Notes under the pieces: model-generated
Told to the model about the DNA's origin: nothing
The model's input: the letters and a program-made list of their open reading frames with translations, nothing else
Databases searched by the model: none
Translations under genes and position numbers: made by a program
DNA from: Paenibacillus cremeus
Lineage (GTDB): Bacteria; Bacillota; Bacilli; Paenibacillales; NBRC-103111
Length of the DNA stretch: 58,768 nucleotides
Direction of reading: 5' to 3'
NCBI RefSeq assembly: GCF_007786445.1
Contig: NZ_VNJI01000049.1
Location: 1-58,768, forward strand
Shown: positions 52,947 to 58,768 of the stretch, one piece after another
How the letters are laid out: every line of letters starts with the position of its first letter
Position numbering within the stretch: the first letter of the stretch is position 1

Positions 52947-53284
52947 TTCGGTTTCCTCGACCGCACGGGTTTGGATGGATGGAGGCCGTAAGAAGCCTCT
53001 TGTACCCAAGCTTTTAACCGATCGGCCTCCTGATCGAAGCCGTTTCGGCGCTGGATCAGCATTAAGGCGATTTCAGCGAAATAGCGAAAATTTTGCAGCA
53101 AGCGTGGCTGGGAAAGATCCATTAACTGGGGGTCTTCCTCGGCCACCTTTTTTTTAATAAACTCCAGCATCCATATGATTTCTTCCTTGCACAGCGGACG
53201 AGCCGGATCCAGGATTTGTTCCAGCTTATGCTCAGTCAGATAGGTGCCTTGCATCTTGGTATGGGAGAGCGCAGATTGTAACAT
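52943..53284 (-). CDS. Small helical hypothetical protein
   Basis: A 113-residue soluble protein, mostly helical (LLQNFRYFAEIALMLIQRRNGFDQEADRLKAWV). ATG 53284 follows AAAGGAGC at a normal distance; an ATG two codons earlier is too close to that site. The single Cys sits in RPLCKEEIIWMLEFIKKKV. No known domain is recognised. It converges with gndA, overlapping its stop, and is divergent from the shikimate kinase gene. It may be a small regulatory or structural protein, but there is no evidence for a role. Confidence 0.65.
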
Positions 53285-53472
53285 GGCCATGCTCCTTTCG
53301 AGTAGAGGTGTGTTATCATCATGACTGTTCTGACTGGAATTTATTCACATCCATCATATGATTTAGACAAACTTTCTATTCACGTAATGCAAGCTATGGT
53401 ATGATAGGGGGAGTTTTACATCAGACCATATAGGGCTTATGACATATGTTTTTGTTGGGGGGTCAATGCAAG

Positions 53473-53988
53473 GTGAAGTACCGGAATCTTGTACTGGTAG
53501 GGTTGATGGGTACAGGTAAAAGCTCGGTGGGCCAGGCGCTAGCGGAGAAGCTGAAGTGGAGGTTTGTCGATACGGATGCGGCCATTGAAGCCGGCGAGGG
53601 GACGAGCATTAGCAGCATTTTTGCCGAACGGGGAGAGCCAGCTTTTCGGGCCATCGAGAGTAAGACCATTGAGTCTGCTATGCGAGGCGTCGATCAAGTG
53701 GTGGCAACGGGCGGCGGTGCCGTGCTGGCCGAGCAGAATCGGAGCTGGATGAAGGAAGGCGGGCTGGTTGTCGCTTTGACGGCTTCTGCAGACACCATCA
53801 TTGAGCGAGTGAGCAAGGATACGAACCGGCCATTAGTTCAGGGGAATGTGGCGGAGCGTGTACATAAGATTATGGCGGAGCGGAAGCATGCCTATGATTT
53901 TGCCGATCTAATGATCGATACGACAGGACTGCCGGTTCAGGCGATCGTGGAACAAATCGAAGCGCGGCTGATGGCGGGAAAAGCTTAG
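53473..53988 (+). CDS. aroK: Shikimate kinase
   Basis: A 171-residue enzyme phosphorylating shikimate at O3. Walker A is GLMGTGKSS, the shikimate site includes DTDAAIE (Asp) and FRAIESK (Arg), GGGAV is the glycine loop, and RPLVQG with its Arg closes the lid. GTG 53473 is preferred because GGGGGG lies 10 nt upstream and family members begin just before the P-loop; the in-frame ATG 53446 is an alternative adding nine residues. aroA, the next step but one, lies 0.5 kb away, so both serve aromatic amino-acid synthesis. The 3' end overlaps the convergent rhodanese gene by 4 nt. Confidence 0.92.
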   Translation: MKYRNLVLVGLMGTGKSSVGQALAEKLKWRFVDTDAAIEAGEGTSISSIFAERGEPAFRAIESKTIESAMRGVDQVVATGGGAVLAEQNRSWMKEGGLVVALTASADTIIERVSKDTNRPLVQGNVAERVHKIMAERKHAYDFADLMIDTTGLPVQAIVEQIEARLMAGKA

Positions 53989-54278
53989 AGCTTCTCCCAT
54001 TCCAGCATGCCGCCAACCATGTTTTTAATGTTGGTTAATCCTTGTGCAGCCAAAAAGTCACAAGCTCTTCCACTGCGGTTGCCGCTGCGGCAAACCATGA
54101 TGGTCTCGCCATTTTGCGGGATTTCGGCCAGACGCTCAGGGACCTGCATTAGAGGAATGTGCTTTGCGCCCGGAATCATGCCTTGGGCCACTTCTTCGTC
54201 TTCTCTGACATCAATGATGTCCAAGGTTTCACCATTCGCTAGACGCTGTTTAATTTCCGCTGGGGTTATCGTTTGCAT
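53985..54278 (-). CDS. Rhodanese-domain protein
   Basis: A 97-residue single rhodanese domain. The active-site loop MVCRSGNRSG contains the catalytic Cys, and TLDIIDVREDEEVAQGMIPGAKHIPL is the family opening. A rhodanese carries sulfane sulfur on this Cys for transfer. Met at 54278 is chosen; GGAGG lies 12 nt upstream. The open frame continues 17 codons further without a site. It resembles Bacillus YqhL-type proteins. It is monocistronic and convergent with aroK. The sulfur acceptor is not evident. Confidence 0.88.
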   Translation of the reverse strand: MQTITPAEIKQRLANGETLDIIDVREDEEVAQGMIPGAKHIPLMQVPERLAEIPQNGETIMVCRSGNRSGRACDFLAAQGLTNIKNMVGGMLEWEKL

Positions 54279-54495
54279 GACGATCGTTCGTCCTCCTTCA
54301 GATCCGACCGGGACCCCGGTCAACTGCATTCATCATATGAGGATTTGCGCGGTCTGTCAAACGCCAAACGATGCGGTTGGACCTGAAGCAAGGAATACAA
54401 ATCTGAGCCATAGAAGGGTTCAGACGAAATGTGTCGAATCATGTTAAGTTAGAGAGAGCGATTTTTGGATTAAGAATAAGGAGAGATACATAACG

Positions 54496-55791
54496 ATGAA
54501 AGCTATTGTGAAACCGACAGGACGTTTGGAAGGTACAATTAACGCATTGTCTTCGAAAAACTACACGACCCGGTATTTGCTGATCGGCGCGCTCGCTGAC
54601 GGTACGAGCACCGTTTATTATCCAGCACACAGCGAAGACAGCGATGCAATGCGCCGCTGCATCCGTGACCTTGGGGCAGTAGTGGAAGAAGACGATGTGA
54701 AAATGACGATCCGCGGCTTTGGCAGCCATCCAAAGCATGTGAGTGAGCTCAATGTCGGCAACGCAGGAGCGGTGCTTCGCTTTTTGATGTCGATCGCAGC
54801 GTTTTGTCCAGAGCTCACCTTCGTTAATACCTACCCGAATTCCCTTGGCAAAAGACCGCATAACGACCTGATCGACACCCTGCAGCAGATGGGCGTTGAA
54901 GTTGAGCATCAAGACGGCAAGCTGCCGATTACGATTCGCGGCGGTAAACCGCGCGGCGGCAAGCTGACGGTGTCCGGCAATGTAAGCTCGCAATTTTTGA
55001 GCTCCTTGTTGTTTATGACGCCATTATTGGAAGAAGACAGCGAGATTACGGTGCTCCATGATTTGAAATCGAAGGTCATCGTAGGCCAAACGCTCGAAGT
55101 CATTGCACAAGCCGGTATTAAAATTGAAGCATCCGAAGATTTGATGCATTATAAGATCCCTGGGCGCCAAAAGTACGCTCCTCAGGAGTATGTAGTTCAA
55201 GGGGACTATCCGGGATCGGCTGCGATCTTGGCGGCGGCTGCAGTGACGAACTCCGATGTGAAGGTGCTTCGTCTGTCGGAGAACAGCAAGCAGGGCGAGC
55301 GCGCGGTCGTGGATGTGCTCAAGGCGATGGGCGTTAACCTGACGCATGAGCATGATGTGGTTCATGTACAAGGGAATCAAACACTTCAAGCTGGGGAGTT
55401 TGACGGGGATCATTTTACCGATGCGGTACTCGCGATGGTTGCAGCGGCCGTGTTCGCGGAAGGAACCTCCCGTTTCTATAATGTAGAGAATTTGCGCTAT
55501 AAAGAATGCGACCGGATTACGGACTACCTAAACGAGCTGCGCAAAGCAGGCGCGGACGTTGAAGAGCGCCAAAGCGAAATTATTATCCACGGTCGTCCTC
55601 AAGGCGTAACCGGCGGAGTGGAAATCAATGCGCATTATGACCATCGGGTCATTATGGCACTGACTGTGGTAGGTCTTCGCTCTGAGAAGGGTCTGATCAT
55701 CAACGACGCACATCACGTGGCCAAGTCGTATCCGCAATATTTCGACCACTTGCTCTCGCTGGGGGCACAAATCGAGCTAGTACAAGACTAA
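54496..55791 (+). CDS. aroA: 3-phosphoshikimate 1-carboxyvinyltransferase (EPSP synthase), divergent
   Basis: A 431-residue enzyme joining shikimate-3-phosphate and PEP. Lys21 and Arg26 in SSKNYTTRYLL stand for the usual SKSxTNR site. GNAGAVLRFL (88-97) replaces the typical GNAGTAMRPL. DGDHFTDAVLAM supplies the catalytic Asp, RYKECDRI the conserved Glu, and HYDHRVIMAL and VAKSYPQYF the rest of the site. The two-domain length is normal. The changes at the PEP loop (Thr to Ala, Met to Leu, Pro to Phe) fall where glyphosate sensitivity is set in class I enzymes. It belongs with aroK nearby; between them is a rhodanese gene on the other strand. AAGGAGAG precedes ATG 54496. Confidence 0.9.
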   Translation: MKAIVKPTGRLEGTINALSSKNYTTRYLLIGALADGTSTVYYPAHSEDSDAMRRCIRDLGAVVEEDDVKMTIRGFGSHPKHVSELNVGNAGAVLRFLMSIAAFCPELTFVNTYPNSLGKRPHNDLIDTLQQMGVEVEHQDGKLPITIRGGKPRGGKLTVSGNVSSQFLSSLLFMTPLLEEDSEITVLHDLKSKVIVGQTLEVIAQAGIKIEASEDLMHYKIPGRQKYAPQEYVVQGDYPGSAAILAAAAVTNSDVKVLRLSENSKQGERAVVDVLKAMGVNLTHEHDVVHVQGNQTLQAGEFDGDHFTDAVLAMVAAAVFAEGTSRFYNVENLRYKECDRITDYLNELRKAGADVEERQSEIIIHGRPQGVTGGVEINAHYDHRVIMALTVVGLRSEKGLIINDAHHVAKSYPQYFDHLLSLGAQIELVQD

Positions 55792-55833
55792 CAGCAAGAC
55801 ATCTAGAATGTGCAGTAAGGACGGTGATTTACC

Positions 55834-56697
55834 ATGACCGTTTTATGGAAAGGCATGCAGGTGACCTTCGGATTGTTTCTCATCGGCGGACTGCTTTTTG
55901 CAAGCACGGTATTTGGTGTCCTGCTTTACGGCAAACTAACCGGACAGGATTGGTTTGGCGAGCCTGAGGTATTGAGTACGAATGTTGCTTACGCTGAAGA
56001 TTCGCTGAATATAACTAAGAAGGCGGAGGTTAGCTCACCTGCGGCTCTAACCCCAGCACCGGCGCCTCAAGCCCCTGTCATGGAGAAAAAAAGCAGCATC
56101 GTGCTGGACGCTCCATTGGTTTTTCAAAAGCCGGAGCTGCCTTCAGGATGTGAGTTAACCAGCTTGACGATGCTGTTGAATTACTATGGTGTCAAGAAAA
56201 CGAAGATGCAGCTTCTGCCGGAGATGAAGCGGGACACAACGCCGATTCGCTATAACAAGGATGGTTCGATCGCTTATTGGGGCAATCCGAATCTGGGGTT
56301 TGTAGGAGAGATTACCGGCTCCTCCAAAGGCTTCGGCATTTATCATACCGCTTTGATGGACCTGCTTCAAAAATATGTTCCATCGGCGGTCGATTTGAGC
56401 CGCGAGTCATTCAACAAGCTGGAGGATCAGCTCCTTGCAGGCTTTCCATCTGTCGTCTGGACGACCATTGATTACAATGTGCCGGACAACTGGGTGATCT
56501 GGGATTCTCCGATCGGCCCCATCCAAACGACCTTTATGGAGCACGCAGTGCTGCTGGTTGGCTTTGACGAGCAATTCGTATATGTGAACGATCCGTTGTC
56601 CGGCCGAAGCAAGCAAAAGATTGAGAAAGAGCGGTTTATCGCCACCTGGGAAGCGATGGGTCAACAAGCGCTCAGCTACACCCAGGCAGCCAAATAA
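55834..56697 (+). CDS. C39-type peptidase-like protein, membrane-anchored
   Basis: A 287-residue protein. A single membrane helix (LFLIGGLLFASTVFGVLLYG) anchors it, with a Pro/Ala-rich linker to about residue 90. The catalytic domain (Peptidase_C39_2) has Cys106 in LPSGCELTSLTMLLNYYG, the His in FMEHAVLLVGFD and the Asp in VNDPLSG, a complete Cys-His-Asp set. YWGNPNLGFVGEITGS is typical of the family. The domain would lie outside the cell. The start follows ACGGTGAT. It is 43 nt after aroA and 22 nt before a CoA-binding gene and might be co-transcribed. The target is unknown; no bacteriocin genes are near. Confidence 0.8.
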   Translation: MTVLWKGMQVTFGLFLIGGLLFASTVFGVLLYGKLTGQDWFGEPEVLSTNVAYAEDSLNITKKAEVSSPAALTPAPAPQAPVMEKKSSIVLDAPLVFQKPELPSGCELTSLTMLLNYYGVKKTKMQLLPEMKRDTTPIRYNKDGSIAYWGNPNLGFVGEITGSSKGFGIYHTALMDLLQKYVPSAVDLSRESFNKLEDQLLAGFPSVVWTTIDYNVPDNWVIWDSPIGPIQTTFMEHAVLLVGFDEQFVYVNDPLSGRSKQKIEKERFIATWEAMGQQALSYTQAAK

Positions 56698-56718
56698 TTT
56701 TACAGGAGGTAGATTCAA

Positions 56719-57147
56719 ATGCCGTTTGAAAATCCTTCGCGTGAGCATATCAAAGAAATTTTGCAGCGGACAACGACCGTGGCGGTAGTGGGCTTGTCCG
56801 ATAAGCCGGACCGTGTATCCTACATGGTATCGGAAGCCATGCAAAAGAAAGGCTACCGGATTATTCCGGTAAATCCGATGGCCAAAGGATCTATTTTAGG
56901 TGAGACTGTGTACGCATCGCTTAGCGAGATCCCCGAGTCGGTAGACATTGTCAATGTATTCCGACGCAGCGAAGAAGTAGTTCCGGTCGCCGAAGAAGCG
57001 GTTAAGATCAAGGCTAAGGTGTTCTGGCTGCAGCAAGGCATATTTAATGAAGAAGCGGCAGATATCGCGAAAGCGGGCGGTTTGGAAGTCATCATGGATC
57101 GCTGCATTAAGGTGGAAGATTCCATCCTGCTGCCTGGAGGGAAGTAA
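56719..57147 (+). CDS. CoA-binding domain protein (YccU-like)
   Basis: A 142-residue Rossmann-fold protein. TTVAVVGLSDKPDRVSYMVSEAM carries the nucleotide loop of the CoA_binding_2 family, with YRIIPVNP and FRRSEEVVPVAEEAV following and FWLQQGIFNEEAADIAKAGGL, IMDRCIKVE at the end. The family is widespread and its biochemical role unproven, with CoA binding and metabolite sensing suggested. AGGAGG lies 7 nt upstream. It runs directly into thiE (1 nt gap), so the two are co-transcribed. Confidence 0.88.
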   Translation: MPFENPSREHIKEILQRTTTVAVVGLSDKPDRVSYMVSEAMQKKGYRIIPVNPMAKGSILGETVYASLSEIPESVDIVNVFRRSEEVVPVAEEAVKIKAKVFWLQQGIFNEEAADIAKAGGLEVIMDRCIKVEDSILLPGGK

Positions 57148-57148
57148 G

Positions 57149-57808
57149 TTGTTTCGGACTCAAGTGCGTGACCGGCTGCCGGTTTATTTAGTAACTGATC
57201 TTTCGGATTATGAGGGAAGATCCGCTCTGGAGATCGTACGTGAGGCGCTCGAGGGCGGCGTTACGATCGTGCAGCTCCGGGAAAAGAAAGCCCAGCTTCG
57301 CCAAGTACTGCAAGAAGGAGCAGCGATTCGTCAGCTTTGCCGTGAATATGGCGTTCCTTTTGTGGTGAACGATCGGGTTGACCTTGCTATGCTCCTGGAG
57401 GCGGACGGTGTCCATGTCGGGCAGGACGACTTGCCTGGATCCGAAGCACGGAAGCTGCTAGGGAACGAGGCCATCATCGGTGTCTCCGCAGGGACGATGG
57501 AGGAAGCGGAGTGGGCGATGGCCCAGGGTGCGGATTATTTGGGGGTGGGAGCCATTTACTCGACCTTGACCAAAGGCGATGCTGGAGCGCCTATCGGGAC
57601 CGGCCTGCTCGAGCAAATCCATGAACGCTGGCCTCACATCGGCATGGTCGGGATTGGCGGAATTCAAGCGGCGAATGCAGTGCAGGTAATTGAAGCCGGG
57701 GCGGATGGCGTTGCCGTCGTCTCAGCGATTACCAAGCATTCGCATCCGAGAGAGTCCGCACAGCAGCTCGCAGAAACGGTCCAATCCACCAAATCTCGGA
57801 TGTCATAA
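57149..57808 (+). CDS. thiE: Thiamine-phosphate synthase
   Basis: A 219-residue TIM-barrel enzyme that joins HMP-PP and HET-P to thiamine phosphate. EGGVTIVQLREKKA, VNDRVDLAMLLEADGVHVGQDDL, IGVSAGTMEEAEWA, GADYLGVGAIYSTLTKGDA, GIGGI and GADGVAVVSAI are its pyrophosphate and substrate motifs. TTG 57149 starts 1 nt after the CoA-binding stop, with GGAGGG 9 nt upstream; a later in-frame GTG at 57164 is possible but has a poorer site. No TPP riboswitch is visible ahead of this gene or ahead of the unit that begins at aroA. Confidence 0.93.
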   Translation: MFRTQVRDRLPVYLVTDLSDYEGRSALEIVREALEGGVTIVQLREKKAQLRQVLQEGAAIRQLCREYGVPFVVNDRVDLAMLLEADGVHVGQDDLPGSEARKLLGNEAIIGVSAGTMEEAEWAMAQGADYLGVGAIYSTLTKGDAGAPIGTGLLEQIHERWPHIGMVGIGGIQAANAVQVIEAGADGVAVVSAITKHSHPRESAQQLAETVQSTKSRMS

Positions 57809-57917
57809 AATAAATCCTCCTTGAAGACAATAAGAAAGGCTTTCGGGGGCAGGAGAATCTGGAATGAGCTCTCTTGCTGCCGAAGGACTTCTTATATGGT
57901 TCAGGGAGGATTTTTTC

Positions 57918-58607
57918 ATGTACAATCAAACGAATTATCAAAGCAGCGGTAACCAAAATCAATACGGAGCAGCCGGGATGTCCAGTGCCCAATCCCGCAA
58001 TCAGGCTTCGAGATACCAGCCGGTCGGATTCGTACAGTCCCACTATCAGCCGATAAATCAAACCAGCTCGTTTGGGGCAAGCCGGCAATATACCTCCGCT
58101 GCTCAAAATATAAGCTTCCAGAGTCAGCAAGCTCCCCAATCGTTCCATATGGCCAATTATCGGGGCGATCAGGCGGGTCATGATGCTTATAAGCGTTCCG
58201 ACTCCTCCCAGCCAACGCAGCAAAGCCAATACGCGGCATTTAACAACACCGCTTCTTTTGCGACAACGGGATATGGCATGGGTACTAATAACCAATCGCA
58301 ATCGCAATATAATCAGCAGCAGTTTAACCCGCAGCAATTTAACCAGCAGCAATACAATCAACAGCAAAGCAATCAGCAGCAGTTTAATCAATATGCCACA
58401 CCGCAATCGTTCCATATGGCCAATTATCAAGGAGACCAGCAAGGACATGACGCTTATAAGCGCTCGGACTCCTCGCAGCCGACGCAGAGCCAATATGGGA
58501 TGGGGGCTTCCCAATACCAATACGGTAGCATCAATAATCAAAGTCAATATATGAGTCCACAGTCCTTTCACACAGCGAATTATGGCATGAATCAGCGTCA
58601 GTTTTAA
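57918..58607 (+). CDS. Q/N-rich repeat protein, low-complexity
   Basis: A 229-residue protein of very biased composition (Gln, Asn, Ser, Tyr). A 29-residue unit beginning PQSFHMANYRGDQ and continuing GHDAYKRSDSSQPTQ occurs at about residues 73-101 and 162-190, with a partial third copy PQSFHTANYGMNQ at 214-226. Between the full copies lies a run of short QQFN/QQYN units. ATG 57918 follows GGGAGG by 9 nt. No signal peptide, hydrophobic or catalytic segment is present. The composition is like gamma-type spore proteins, spore coat components or prion-like assemblies, but the repeat itself is not one I can name. A hairpin follows the stop. Confidence 0.72.
   Translation: MYNQTNYQSSGNQNQYGAAGMSSAQSRNQASRYQPVGFVQSHYQPINQTSSFGASRQYTSAAQNISFQSQQAPQSFHMANYRGDQAGHDAYKRSDSSQPTQQSQYAAFNNTASFATTGYGMGTNNQSQSQYNQQQFNPQQFNQQQYNQQQSNQQQFNQYATPQSFHMANYQGDQQGHDAYKRSDSSQPTQSQYGMGASQYQYGSINNQSQYMSPQSFHTANYGMNQRQF
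58134..58592 (+). repeat. In-frame coding repeats of the Q/N-rich protein
   Basis: Two copies of an 87-nt unit at 58134-58220 and 58401-58487, plus a partial third at 58557-58592. Many differences fall at third codon positions, so the protein repeat is better kept than its DNA. Confidence 0.8.
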
Positions 58608-58616
58608 TAGATCTGA

Positions 58617-58645
58617 ACGGCGGGCCTTCCGGCCCGTCGTTTGTC
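58617..58645 (+). terminator. Probable terminator
   Basis: Stem ACGGCGGGCC/GGCCCGTCGT with a TTCC loop and a short T-rich tail (TTGTCT), 9 nt after the Q/N-rich stop. Confidence 0.65.
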
Positions 58646-58768
58646 TGTGCGCCTCACAGTCGCACAATCTAGGTGGTTCAAATCCACCCGGTAACTTTAC
58701 CCTTTAAAGTGCCGTAGCCGAAGTAAAGGTCCGACCCTCCGGAGGAGGAAGGACTGACAGGGTGTCTC
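58646..58768 (+). ncRNA. Possible structured RNA leader, truncated by the window end
   Basis: No coding sequence is seen. Stems visible: TGTGCG/CGCACA (58646-58666), GGTGG/CCACC with a T-arm-like TTCAAAT loop (58672-58688), GTCC/GGAC (58730-58754) enclosing CCTCC/GGAGG. ACTTTA (58694-58699) can pair either with TAAAGT (58705-58710) or, shifted, with GTAAAG (58723-58728). I could not match it to a known riboswitch or tRNA. Confidence 0.35.

Noticed and set aside
54496..55791. MurA (UDP-GlcNAc carboxyvinyltransferase) as an alternative to aroA
   Set aside because: The RYKECDRI and KSYP motifs and the Lys21/Arg26 set match EPSP synthase; aroK is adjacent.
58646..58690. A tRNA at the right edge
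   Set aside because: The T-arm-like loop is good, but the preceding stem has a 9-nt loop, there is no D-arm, and no acceptor stem pairs.

Overview
The window reads as a chromosomal segment of a low-to-mid GC, spore-forming Gram-positive of the Paenibacillus type. Pointers are several S-layer-homology (SLH) proteins, an Lpl/Ytc-type sugar ABC transporter next to a YesM-like sensor kinase and an AraC-type response regulator, T-box control of a tRNA synthetase, a roc/put arginine-proline cluster, a SpeA-type arginine decarboxylase, and small Bacillales-only families (DUF1811, DUF1292, DUF1885, DUF1054, DUF3892, YuiD-like). The assignment is inference from gene content; no rRNA is present.

Layout. 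1-5.3 kb is an accessory stretch: the start of an S-layer-like protein, a decayed IS1182-type end, a large SLH/fibronectin surface protein, a partial copy of a tRNA-Val 3' half, a decayed GMC oxidoreductase, and an intact tRNA-Val(GAC). 5.5-12.4 kb holds mostly small or poorly known genes, including a PilZ protein, a secreted HExxH metallopeptidase, a YuiD-like membrane protein and an unusual membrane GGDEF-histidine kinase fusion. 12.4-17.2 kb is the arginine/proline catabolic cluster (putB-rocF-rocD facing rocA). 17.3-29.7 kb is mixed housekeeping: MBL hydrolase, HAD phosphatase, speA, an MFS exporter, an SLH-anchored cytochrome c, and thrS behind two tandem T-box leaders.

29.9-41.6 kb is a polysaccharide-use locus: two permeases and a lipoprotein binding protein (with a cre-like site), then response regulator, sensor kinase, SDR and two heparinase-type lyases, several of them overlapping by 1-4 nt. 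It appears to sense, import and finish degrading a uronic-acid oligosaccharide. 41.7-44.4 kb is a sulfonate/nitrate-type ABC importer on the opposite strand. 46.8-52.9 kb is a sugar-acid operon: LacI regulator, LarA-family (nickel pincer) isomerase, gluconokinase, SDR and 6-phosphogluconate dehydrogenase. 53-58.8 kb holds aroK, a rhodanese, a divergent aroA, a C39-type peptidase, a CoA-binding protein, thiE, a Q/N-rich repeat protein, and a possible structured RNA cut by the window end.

The most distinctive items are the SLH-cytochrome fusion, the GGDEF-kinase fusion, the LarA-like gene inside a gluconate operon, the tandem T-boxes, the tRNA-Val duplication, the Q/N-rich repeat protein and the folded region at the right edge. 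I did not see CRISPR arrays, prophage structural genes or a defence island.
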